From positions 1 to 6,366 of the forward strand of contig CALCRD010000046.1 in NCBI GenBank assembly GCA_937894355.1: a stretch of DNA of 6,366 bases. The letters run 5' to 3'. This document shows positions 1 through 5,819 of the stretch, in pieces. The DNA is from an uncultured Bacillus sp. GTDB taxonomy: Bacteria; Bacillota; Bacilli; Bacillales; Cytobacillaceae. The position numbers and the translations under genes are program-made. Numbering within the stretch: position 1 is the first letter of the stretch; each line of letters starts with the position of its first letter. A model generated the notes under the pieces. The model ran no database searches, was not told where the DNA came from, and saw only the letters and a list, made by a program, of their open reading frames with translations.

Positions 1-595
1 GAGTTTCCGTCGCTTTTAGATCAATTTCAAACGTTTTTAAATTCCGGTTATTTATCCCGATAAGCAACGCTTTGGCGGCGATTGCTTTTTGCAGATCTTC
101 TCCATCGTGGATTTCAACTAGTACTTCTAAACCCTTTGAAGTAGCATATTGATAAAGTTCAATTAATTGTTGCTCTTCCAATGCTGCCGCAATTAATAGA
201 ATAATGTCTGCCCCAGCTTGATTTGCTACATCAATTTGAACTTTATCAATGATGAAGTCCTTACATAAAATCGGTAAATCAATGACTTCACGGACAGCTT
301 GCAAATCGGAAAATGACCCTTTAAAGAAGGAGGTATCGGTTAACACTGACACTGCATCTGCACCATATTGCTCGTATAATTGTGCTTGATCTTGTGGGTT
401 AAGATTGGGATTAATATCCCCTTTTGACGGTGATGCCCGTTTAAACTCGGCGATTATTTTCATTTCATTTGCCTGACGAATTTTTTCAATAAATGACCGT
501 TTGTTTTGTGCTGATCCATTAATTATTTCTAATCCTCGAAGATAATCAAGTTCCGTCTTTTTTACTTCAATAATGCGATCCAATATTGTACTCAT
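1..595 (-). CDS. trpC: Indole-3-glycerol phosphate synthase TrpC, partial (C-terminus beyond window)
   Basis: TrpC converts 1-(2-carboxyphenylamino)-1-deoxyribulose 5-phosphate to indole-3-glycerol phosphate, releasing CO2 and water, in the cytoplasm. I translated 198 codons from the ATG at 595; the family is usually about 250-255 residues, so the last quarter of the barrel lies off the left edge. The family signature is present at residues 47-58 (IIAEFKRASPSK). By comparison with characterised enzymes, the catalytic or substrate-binding residues seen are E50, K52, K112 (in CKDF), E161 (in VEIHD) and N182 (in INNRNL). The later Glu-Ser phosphate-binding loop is not in the window. The start is fixed by AGAGGTGA at 601-608, five bases upstream. 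The trpD TAA (596-598) directly abuts this ATG, which suggests translational coupling. No frameshift or stop is visible. Confidence 0.97.
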   Translation of the reverse strand, partial: MSTILDRIIEVKKTELDYLRGLEIINGSAQNKRSFIEKIRQANEMKIIAEFKRASPSKGDINPNLNPQDQAQLYEQYGADAVSVLTDTSFFKGSFSDLQAVREVIDLPILCKDFIIDKVQIDVANQAGADIILLIAAALEEQQLIELYQYATSKGLEVLVEIHDGEDLQKAIAAKALLIGINNRNLKTFEIDLKATET

Positions 596-1621
596 TTATA
601 TCACCTCTTGATTATAACGTTTTCCTTGTTCAATCAATTGCTCTAGTTTAGATCGTGCTGCTCCCGAGTCAATGCTTTCTTTAGCAAGTAAAATTCCTTG
701 TTGAATGGATTCAGCTTTTTGAGCTGTATATATACCAATTCCAGCATTTAACAATACTGTATCACGATATACGCCCGCTTCACCTTTCAATACCTTCATT
801 AGAATTTCGGCGTTCTCCTCAGAATCACCGCCCACGATTTCCGAATTACTATAAACAGAAAGTCCAACTTCCTCTGGATGAAGAATTTTGCGGGTGATGG
901 TTCCATTGTCAACGATGACCAGATGGTTGTCACCTTGTAGTGATGCTTCATCCATAAACCCAGCTCCATTCAATACAACCGCACGCTTTCTTCCGAGCTT
1001 TTGTAATACCTCAGCAAATAATTCTAAAGCATCTCTGTTATATATACCTAATAATTGATAATCCAAGTCGATTGGATTTGTTAGTGGACCGATTAGATTA
1101 AAAATCGTCGGTATGCGCAAATCTTTACGCACTTTCATGATTCTTGATACTTTAGGGTGAACATTTGGCGCAAATAAGAAGGATATTCCGATTTTATCTA
1201 AAATTTCTTCTGATGCTGCAGCCGATAAGTTTAAATTAACTCCCAGGTACCTCAAAACATCTGCGCTACCCGTTTTACTTGATATACTACCATTGCCATG
1301 TTTCGCCACAGTTATCCCGGCACCAGCCATTACAAATGCCGATGTCGAACTAATGTTAAAGCTTTTTGAACCATCTCCACCTGTTCCACAATTATCAATG
1401 ACGTTGGGAATTCCTTTGGAAAACTGCAATGCAAATTTCCGCATCACATTTACTAAACCAATGATTTCATCAACAGTTTCCCCTTTTATTTTTAAGCCAA
1501 TGATAAAAGCGGCCATTTCACTATCAGATACCTCTTCAGAAAATAAATGTTTTACCGCCGCTTCCATTTCTATTTCGGTTAACGAGCGTTGCTCGGCTAA
1601 TTGTTCAAGATATGATTTCAT
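596..1621 (-). CDS. trpD: Anthranilate phosphoribosyltransferase TrpD
   Basis: TrpD transfers the phosphoribosyl group of PRPP to anthranilate, giving phosphoribosylanthranilate and pyrophosphate, the second step of the tryptophan branch. The 341-residue length is normal for a stand-alone TrpD. Residues 1-65 form the small helical N-terminal domain; the rest is the alpha/beta PRPP-binding domain. Key motifs are GTGGD at 79-83 (PRPP pyrophosphate loop), KHGN at 107-110, R165 and the PTIFNLIGPLTNP stretch at 171-183, and the acidic pair D224-E225 used for magnesium binding in the family. The start ATG follows AAGGGAG (1632-1638) and lies inside the end of trpG, a 17-nt overlap that suggests coupled translation. 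The gene is intact, and TrpG is a separate protein, unlike the TrpG-TrpD fusions of enterobacteria. Confidence 0.98.
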   Translation of the reverse strand: MKSYLEQLAEQRSLTEIEMEAAVKHLFSEEVSDSEMAAFIIGLKIKGETVDEIIGLVNVMRKFALQFSKGIPNVIDNCGTGGDGSKSFNISSTSAFVMAGAGITVAKHGNGSISSKTGSADVLRYLGVNLNLSAAASEEILDKIGISFLFAPNVHPKVSRIMKVRKDLRIPTIFNLIGPLTNPIDLDYQLLGIYNRDALELFAEVLQKLGRKRAVVLNGAGFMDEASLQGDNHLVIVDNGTITRKILHPEEVGLSVYSNSEIVGGDSEENAEILMKVLKGEAGVYRDTVLLNAGIGIYTAQKAESIQQGILLAKESIDSGAARSKLEQLIEQGKRYNQEVI

Positions 1622-2207
1622 GATTTTTTGTCTCCCTTCTAATTACCTTAAGAAAATTTGCTAACATCTTTTTGCCATGAATCGTACCAACTGATTCAGG
1701 ATGAAATTGTAATCCATAAGTCGGATAATTTTTATTTTTAATGGCCATTATTTCTTGATCATCGGTTGCCGTACCCACTTTAATTAATTCATCGGGAAGC
1801 GTATTTTCTTTTATGACTAAAGAATGATATCTCATAACCTCTAGATTCTGTGGCAAATCCTCAAACATTTCAGTTCCTGTATGTTCGATGGTTGAAGTCT
1901 TGCCATGCATAATATTTTCCGCTCTGTCAATTTCAGCCCCAAAGGCATAACCAATTGCCTGATGCCCAAGGCAAATCCCTAAAATAGGATAGGTTTGATG
2001 TAGTTTTTGAATCACCTCGACACATATTCCGGCATTTTCCGGTCTTCCTGGACCAGGTGATAGAATAATCACTTCAGGATTTAGCTTGTTAATATCATCT
2101 ATAGTTAATTGGTCATTTCGGATGACGGTAATTTCCTCACCGAGCTCCCCAAAATATTGATACAAGTTATAAGTAAAAGAATCATAGTTATCAATTAATA
2201 AAATCAT
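1605..2207 (-). CDS. trpG: Anthranilate synthase glutamine amidotransferase subunit TrpG
   Basis: TrpG is the class I glutamine amidotransferase that frees ammonia from glutamine and channels it to TrpE. The 200-residue length is typical. It has the DNYDSFTYNL opening (6-15), the LSPGPGRPENAG oxyanion-loop region (49-60), the nucleophile C79 in GICLGHQ, and the H169/E171 pair in QFHPES, so the Cys-His-Glu triad is complete. The start is supported by GGAGG at 2214-2218, six bases upstream of the ATG; the gene overlaps the end of trpE by 17 nt. In Bacillus subtilis a single dual-role subunit (PabA) is encoded in the folate cluster, outside the trp operon. Here trpG sits between trpE and trpD, as in several other Bacillaceae. 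Whether it also serves PabB cannot be told from this window. Confidence 0.97.
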   Translation of the reverse strand: MILLIDNYDSFTYNLYQYFGELGEEITVIRNDQLTIDDINKLNPEVIILSPGPGRPENAGICVEVIQKLHQTYPILGICLGHQAIGYAFGAEIDRAENIMHGKTSTIEHTGTEMFEDLPQNLEVMRYHSLVIKENTLPDELIKVGTATDDQEIMAIKNKNYPTYGLQFHPESVGTIHGKKMLANFLKVIRRETKNHEIIS

Positions 2208-3597
2208 CGGGATCCTCCAAAAATGTTTTTAATTTATGAATCGTTTCTTCATATTCTTTTTCTGGAATGGAGTCATAAACGATTCCCGCACCTGCTTGAA
2301 TATATGCCTGTTTATCTTTAATGACCATTGTACGAATGGCTAGGGCAAAATCCATATTGCCATTCACGGAAAAATAGCCAACTGCACCAGAATAAACGCC
2401 TCTTTTAACTTGCTCAAGCTCGTTAATGATTTCCATTGCTCTAATTTTTGGTGCCCCCGATACCGTTCCCGCAGGAAGGCAAGAGATCAATGCATCAGCT
2501 CCCGACTTTTGGTCTGAAAGCTCTCCTCCCACTTCGGAAACGATATGCATGACGTGTTTGTACTTTTCTATTTTCATATATTTAGGAACATTAACCGTTC
2601 CGAATTTACAAATTTTTCCCAAATCATTACGACCCAAGTCAACAAGCATACGATGCTCGGCTAATTCCTTTTCATCAGCGATTAATTCTTTCTCAAACCT
2701 TAGGTCTTCTGCTGTATCTTTACCTCTTGGTCTTGTTCCTGCGATAGGATTGGTAATTACGGATGCTCCGTTTGCTTTTACTAAACTTTCCGGTGATGAC
2801 CCTGCGACAACATAATCTTCAAAATCTATAAAATACATATATGGAGAAGGATTAGAAATTCTTAATTTCCTGTAAAAGGAAAATGGGTCACCGTCCATGC
2901 TTGCCTTCATTCTTTGGGAAAGTACAACTTGGAAAATATCGCCTCTTGAAATGTACTCTTTAGCTATCTCAATATTGCGTACAAAATCCTGCTTACTTGT
3001 TGTAGCTTGGAATGCTGACAAGGAAACCTTAGAAGCCTCATCCGAATGGGATTCTTTTTGAAGTTCTTGCTTTCGTTTCTGATTCAATTCCAGAAGCCTT
3101 GCTTCATTTGTCTCAGGTAAAATCGGTGAAGCTGCTAGGAATATTTTTTGCTCCAAATGATCATAAATAACGACTTGTTCGTAAAACATCAAATGAACGT
3201 CCGGCATTTCCAGTTCATCATCTGGTACTGAACCAATTGTTTCGTATTGACGAATGGTATCGTACCCAACATATCCCATCGCCCCACCCACAAAGGGAAT
3301 GTCTCCATTTATATGTGAATACTGAGGAATTAATTCTTTAACAACTTCAAGAGTTTTTCCATTTACTCTTTCTTCACCTTTTTCTGAGACGATGATGTTA
3401 CGATCGCCATAACCTTTTACTTCAATCACGGGATTACTCCCAATAATTGAATATCTTCCAGAGTCTTTATTCTTTAGTGAACTCTCGAGTAAAAACTTTT
3501 TCTTCCCACTTATTTTTTGAAAAATAGAAATCGGCGTCAACATATCCCCTTCTATTTGTTCCATTATTCCATTTGTTGTATTTAGTAATTTTTCCAA
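2191..3597 (-). CDS. trpE: Anthranilate synthase component I TrpE (TTG start)
   Basis: TrpE makes anthranilate from chorismate with ammonia from TrpG. It is the committed and usually feedback-inhibited step. The 468-residue protein has an N-terminal domain with TPISIFQKI (21-29) and LLES (36-39), the segment that in characterised enzymes helps bind inhibitory tryptophan, so feedback control is probably kept. The C-terminal chorismate-binding domain shows PIAGTRPRG (284-292), AEHRMLVDLGRNDLG (313-327), GTVSGAPKIRAMEII (377-391) and QAGAGIV (434-440). TrpE is preferred over PabB because of the LLES segment, the operon and the Trp leader. The start is TTG at 3597, eight bases after the core of AAGGAGGG (3605-3612); the next in-frame ATG (residue 12) lacks a comparable site. 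The length is a little below the roughly 515 residues of the Bacillus subtilis enzyme, with all core motifs present. Confidence 0.97.
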   Translation of the reverse strand: MEKLLNTTNGIMEQIEGDMLTPISIFQKISGKKKFLLESSLKNKDSGRYSIIGSNPVIEVKGYGDRNIIVSEKGEERVNGKTLEVVKELIPQYSHINGDIPFVGGAMGYVGYDTIRQYETIGSVPDDELEMPDVHLMFYEQVVIYDHLEQKIFLAASPILPETNEARLLELNQKRKQELQKESHSDEASKVSLSAFQATTSKQDFVRNIEIAKEYISRGDIFQVVLSQRMKASMDGDPFSFYRKLRISNPSPYMYFIDFEDYVVAGSSPESLVKANGASVITNPIAGTRPRGKDTAEDLRFEKELIADEKELAEHRMLVDLGRNDLGKICKFGTVNVPKYMKIEKYKHVMHIVSEVGGELSDQKSGADALISCLPAGTVSGAPKIRAMEIINELEQVKRGVYSGAVGYFSVNGNMDFALAIRTMVIKDKQAYIQAGAGIVYDSIPEKEYEETIHKLKTFLEDPDDFIN

Positions 3598-3604
3598 GTG
3601 GATT

Positions 3605-3612
3605 CCCTCCTT
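3605..3612 (-). promoter_or_regulatory. Ribosome binding site of trpE, decides a TTG start
   Basis: AAGGAGGG is an almost perfect match to the Bacillus anti-Shine-Dalgarno sequence. Its GGAGG core ends eight bases before TTG GAA AAA. No ATG or GTG lies at a suitable distance, so TTG is taken as the initiator. The site lies about 42 bases beyond the T-run of the proximal T-box terminator, so it is transcribed only on readthrough. Confidence 0.85.
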
Positions 3613-3653
3613 ATGACAAACAACTTCGTAGAATTTTCTTTACATGAATCCAT

Positions 3654-3697
3654 AAAAAAAGTCCTCTATATACACAAAGATTGTGTATATAGAGGAC
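3654..3697 (-). terminator. Intrinsic terminator of the proximal T-box
   Basis: Perfect 16-bp stem (3661-3676 with 3682-3697) around a 5-nt loop, followed in the transcript by seven U residues (3654-3660). This is the default OFF structure when tRNA-Trp is charged. Its 5' strand overlaps the 3' half of the antiterminator. Confidence 0.95.
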
Positions 3698-3930
3698 GAT
3701 TATGACCGCGGTGCCACCTCATTTGGAAAAGGGGGTTTAACCCTAAATCCCAACTTACCGAGTTGATAACAACTTCATCAACCCTCATTCATATAACGGT
3801 GAAAACCGGATTGCCATACTAGATTTCAGACAATCACTCGTAAGTCCATTCCACAAAAGCTTTGTACCGGTTTCCACCATTCCGGCTCTCTGTTACAAAG
3901 GATTTCTGTGTACTACTCTTACTCATCGAT
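3654..3930 (-). ncRNA. Proximal tryptophan T-box riboswitch of the trp operon
   Basis: This T-box leader lies directly upstream of trpE and should bind uncharged tRNA-Trp to allow transcription. Stem I begins near GAGTAAGAGTAGT (about 3911-3923) and contains the conserved AGAGAG and GGTGGAAACCGG elements (about 3868-3892). The specifier codon is UGG at 3846-3848 in the context GAAUGGACUU. The T-box is AGGTGGCACCGCGG at 3706-3719. In the antiterminator, GAGG (3717-3720) pairs with CCUC (3692-3695), GCG (3707-3709) pairs with CGU (3696-3698), and the bulge UGGCACC (3710-3716) carries UGGC to pair with an acceptor end GCCA, as expected for a tRNA-Trp with discriminator G. The antiterminator shares bases 3692-3697 with the terminator, so the two are exclusive. 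Exact 5' boundary is approximate. Confidence 0.95.
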
Positions 3931-4015
3931 TTAAAATATTAATTTATTGAATGCTTTTTTTAGAAAGCTCTTTTCTCAAAAAAAGCACTAGGTACTATAG
4001 TTTAAAAATAAATAC
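3931..4015 (-). other. AT-rich spacer between the two T-boxes, with a hairpin
   Basis: This 85-nt segment links the distal terminator to the proximal stem I. It contains a strong inverted repeat: 3952-3961 pairs with 3978-3987 (10 bp), then after one bulged base 3962-3966 pairs with 3972-3976 (5 bp), with loop 3967-3971. There is no U-run after it in the transcript, so it is not a normal terminator. I see no convincing promoter, so the proximal T-box is probably transcribed only by readthrough of the distal one. It may act as a folding insulator, which is inference. Confidence 0.6.
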
Positions 4016-4054
4016 AAAAAGGGCTCCTCGTCTTATAAAAAGGACGAGAAACCC
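4016..4054 (-). terminator. Intrinsic terminator of the distal T-box
   Basis: A 12-bp stem pairs 4021-4032 with 4043-4054 and includes two G-U pairs. It encloses a 10-nt loop and is followed by five U residues (4016-4020). Its 5' strand overlaps the antiterminator's 3' half (4040-4046). The stem and U-run are shorter than in the proximal terminator, so it may be leakier (inference). Confidence 0.9.
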
Positions 4055-4296
4055 GTGGTGCCACCTTAATTAGCTGAAATTCAGCTCACTTAAAAGTATC
4101 AAAGCGTTTGCTTTAATACCTGTCTCTTATAACGATGAGACCTAATTCGCCAAAGCCTACTACCTTTTGTTAAGGGTTCAGTTTGGAGCTCGAAAGTCCA
4201 TTCACTTAAATCTCTACACTGATTCACACCAACCATCAGCTCTCTTGAGTATCGAATATAAGCTACTACTCTTTGTCAACGCCATTTCTTATGTTG
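4016..4296 (-). ncRNA. Distal (first-transcribed) tryptophan T-box riboswitch
   Basis: A second complete T-box unit lies upstream of the first. It starts near the predicted transcription start (about 4296). Stem I carries AAAGAGTAGTAG (about 4264-4275) and the conserved AAGAGAGC region (about 4238-4245). The specifier codon is UGG at 4198-4200 in the context GAAUGGACUU, nearly identical to the proximal unit. A 5-bp GUCUC/GAGAC hairpin (about 4122-4141) and a palindromic AGCTGAA/TTCAGCT stem (4073-4087) lie before the T-box AAGGTGGCACCACGG (4053-4067). In the antiterminator, AAGG (4064-4067) pairs with CCUU (4040-4043), and ACG (4054-4056) pairs with CGU (4044-4046). The bulge is the same UGGCACC (4057-4063). 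The T-box deviates from the consensus ACCGCGG by having ACCACGG. Confidence 0.93.
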
Positions 4297-4302
4297 TTAT
4301 TT

Positions 4303-4331
4303 ATCATATAAACTTTCTGACAATTTGTCAA
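4303..4331 (-). promoter_or_regulatory. Sigma-A promoter of the trp operon
   Basis: The -35 is a perfect TTGACA (4326-4331), the spacer is 17 bp, and the -10 is TATGAT (4303-4308), one base from consensus. Transcription should start near 4296, just before the distal T-box. A- and T-tracts at 4340-4345 and 4353-4360 sit upstream of the -35 where an UP element would lie. The -35 also forms half of the perfect palindrome TGACAA-A-TTGTCA (4318-4330). The promoter looks strong and constitutive, leaving control to the leader RNA. Confidence 0.85.
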
Positions 4332-4405
4332 TAAGTTTCAAAAAATTTCCTATTTTTTTTGAAAGGCTAAATAATTCAGTCCTGTTGATTACTGCTGCAA
4401 GGAAA

Positions 4406-5206
4406 TCAGGTTTTCTTCTTTTGTCTGGGTTTTGTTGGATCACAGTTCGGCATTTTCATCCTGGCAGATTGAGAAACCTTTGTTAAATAATAACATTCTT
4501 CTCTGCTCATGTGATCTGCCATTAGTGCAGAAAATGTACCTAATGCTTGATTACTCAATTCCAACTCTTCTAACTCCAAAAGAAAATTCATAAACAGCTT
4601 TAGTTCTAGCGTTGCCTCGTGATTGAATCTAGAAAGAGCTGGAAACTCAGTTAGATTTGTTCTTAAATACCCTGAAAGTTCTACTGCTTTCAGATAAAAA
4701 TCTTCAAATAGCTTGGCATACTCACGACTTTCTAGCTTTAATTTCTTTTCAACCTGATCTAAATTGCCTGTAATAGCATTAGCATGCCCAGTAGCATCTA
4801 AGAGCCAGACTATATGATGATGTAGTTCATGAAAAACCGGAGGAACTTCCCCTTTTTGCAAATAGTCCAAAATAAGAATATACTCATCAAGTTCATTAAC
4901 CATATGATTCACAAAGGTTGGAGAAAGATGGATGGTTATTTTACCCAACAAAAGCTTTTCAATAATTTCCAGTTTGAATAATCGTATTTTCCTTGCTTCT
5001 TTACTTGCCAGTTTGCTTAACTGAATTAAATCAGTTACTTCCAGGCTTGCCAACAAACTGTCAAAAGTGCCAATAAAATAATTGGCCTTTTCAATGCTCT
5101 GTTTTTCAATGGGCGCAAGGGAATCATGGATAAAACGGGCATGGTCACCGAGAATTTGTAACCAAAATCCATGTTCAAACTTAGCACTTTGAAGATAATT
5201 TCCCAC
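4406..5206 (-). CDS. DUF2935 family protein, helical two-repeat protein of unknown function (GTG start)
   Basis: I recognise this 266-residue protein as a DUF2935 member, a family mostly from Bacillales and Clostridia. Its biological role is not known to me. It is rich in predicted helix and has no signal peptide or membrane segment, so it is probably cytoplasmic. Two related halves can be seen: residues about 9-27 (EH..W......H....H) and about 129-147 (HHH..W......H), with W15/H22 and W134/H141 at the same 7-residue spacing. Other His/Glu positions (H101, E105, H196, E197, H232, E236, E237) fit a ferritin- or hemerythrin-like metal-binding helical bundle, which is inference. The tail (259-266) is basic. 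The start is GTG, with AAGGGGGAG (5212-5220) five bases upstream. It ends 75 bp before the trp promoter on the same strand and is not clearly part of that operon. Confidence 0.85.
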   Translation of the reverse strand: MGNYLQSAKFEHGFWLQILGDHARFIHDSLAPIEKQSIEKANYFIGTFDSLLASLEVTDLIQLSKLASKEARKIRLFKLEIIEKLLLGKITIHLSPTFVNHMVNELDEYILILDYLQKGEVPPVFHELHHHIVWLLDATGHANAITGNLDQVEKKLKLESREYAKLFEDFYLKAVELSGYLRTNLTEFPALSRFNHEATLELKLFMNFLLELEELELSNQALGTFSALMADHMSREECYYLTKVSQSARMKMPNCDPTKPRQKKKT

Positions 5207-5211
5207 GAAAA

Positions 5212-5220
5212 CTCCCCCTT
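5212..5220 (-). promoter_or_regulatory. Ribosome binding site of the DUF2935 gene, decides a GTG start
   Basis: AAGGGGGAG lies five bases before GTG GGA AAT. No ATG is available nearby in frame, so GTG is the likely initiator. Confidence 0.75.
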
Positions 5221-5346
5221 CTCTCTACATAGAAACCATATCTTATGAATGAATTATTTATGCTAATTATTATGAGTTTGGCGGTAAGTGTAGCACTTAT
5301 CACTGTAATCAACAGCCAAGGTTACACTCTGAAGAGTAATGGCATT

Positions 5347-5374
5347 TTGCTGATGGTTAAATATGGTTTATAAT
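5347..5374 (+). promoter_or_regulatory. Probable promoter of the DUF6509 gene
   Basis: A perfect -10 TATAAT (5369-5374) is preceded at 16 bp by TTGCTG (5347-5352), which keeps only the TTG of the -35 consensus. Transcription would start near 5381, about 43 bases before the preferred ATG. The weak -35 suggests either a modest promoter or an activator. Confidence 0.6.
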
Positions 5375-5423
5375 AGACTAGGAAGAAGAATTTGAAAAAA
5401 CCCGTAAAGGATGAATGATTATT

Positions 5424-5711
5424 ATGAAAATAACTGAATATACAATTGAACATTTAAAAGATCCATTCGGAATCTTAAGTGGGGAGCGCTACGAGTTTTT
5501 ATTAGAAATAGAGGTTTCTGATGAAGATGAGCTTTATAACGAAAATGGACTAATTTTAAAGGTTTTATTTGGTGTTGATGAAGCAGGGGGGAAAATATTA
5601 AATTATAGCCTTCTAGAAAGATCGACGAATAACATTATTGATTTAGCTTTAGAAGACGACGAACTAGAAACTGCTGCAATTTTTTGCAGTGAGCACCTAA
5701 CTTTGGATTAA
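5424..5711 (+). CDS. DUF6509 family small acidic protein, function unknown
   Basis: A 95-residue soluble protein without signal peptide, membrane helix or cysteine motif (a single Cys, C88). It resembles the DUF6509 family of Bacillus-type bacteria, recalled from features such as the MKIT start, DPFGI (13-17), RYEF (22-25) and a short C-terminal acidic helix. Some members have been mislabelled pullulanase; nothing here supports an enzyme. It is notably acidic, with clusters SDEDE (32-36) and EDDELE (77-82), and alternates beta-type and helical segments. I chose the ATG at 5424 because AAAGGA (5406-5411) is at workable distance. An in-frame ATG at 5415, adding MII, has only three bases to that site. 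It is transcribed alone, divergent from the DUF2935 gene, and ends at a strong hairpin terminator. Confidence 0.8.
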   Translation: MKITEYTIEHLKDPFGILSGERYEFLLEIEVSDEDELYNENGLILKVLFGVDEAGGKILNYSLLERSTNNIIDLALEDDELETAAIFCSEHLTLD

Positions 5712-5721
5712 GAGACAAACT

Positions 5722-5761
5722 AAAACAGCCCACTCCTTAAGTAAAGGAGTGGGCTGTTTTT
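5722..5761 (+). terminator. Strong intrinsic terminator between convergent genes
   Basis: A perfect 17-bp stem (5722-5738 with 5744-5760; GC-rich core CAGCCCACTCCTT) has the loop AAGTA and ends in five T on the plus strand, 10 bases after the DUF6509 stop. On the minus strand it has a four-T end, so it may also stop transcripts of the ydjO-like gene, whose stop lies about 58 bases away. Confidence 0.93.
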
Positions 5762-5819
5762 AACTATCTAGAAGTTGAAGGATTGATTCAGATTACCTCA
5801 TGGGTAAACCCGTGTTGAT

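Noticed and set aside
1293..1664. Plus-strand open frame of 123 codons
   Set aside because: It is antisense to trpD and trpG, both of which have full family motifs; no credible ribosome binding site or family resemblance.
2426..2815. Plus-strand open frame of 129 codons
   Set aside because: It is antisense to the conserved chorismate-binding domain of trpE; a shadow of that coding sequence.
3908..3925. GAG/UAG triplets at the start of the proximal leader as a TRAP site
   Set aside because: Only about three triplets are present; TRAP needs around eleven regularly spaced ones. They are explained by the conserved T-box stem I sequence.
4264..4279. A second TTGACA in the distal leader (4274-4279) as a promoter
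   Set aside because: TATATT follows at only 13 bases and no -10 is at 16-18 bp; the upstream TTGACA-17-TATGAT pair is far better placed.
4336..4364. Inverted repeat downstream of the DUF2935 gene as an intrinsic terminator
   Set aside because: Nearly all A-T pairs, no separate U-run after the stem; its place beside the trp promoter fits A/T tracts better.
5230..5270. Sporulation-type promoter (CATAAGATA) before the DUF2935 gene
   Set aside because: It fits the sigma-E/K -10 pattern CATANNNTA by itself, but no matching -35 is at the right distance in this AT-rich stretch.
5798..5813. Small hairpin CATGGG/CCCGTG after the ydjO-like stop
   Set aside because: Only 6 bp with one G-U pair and no T-run on either strand; not supported as a terminator.
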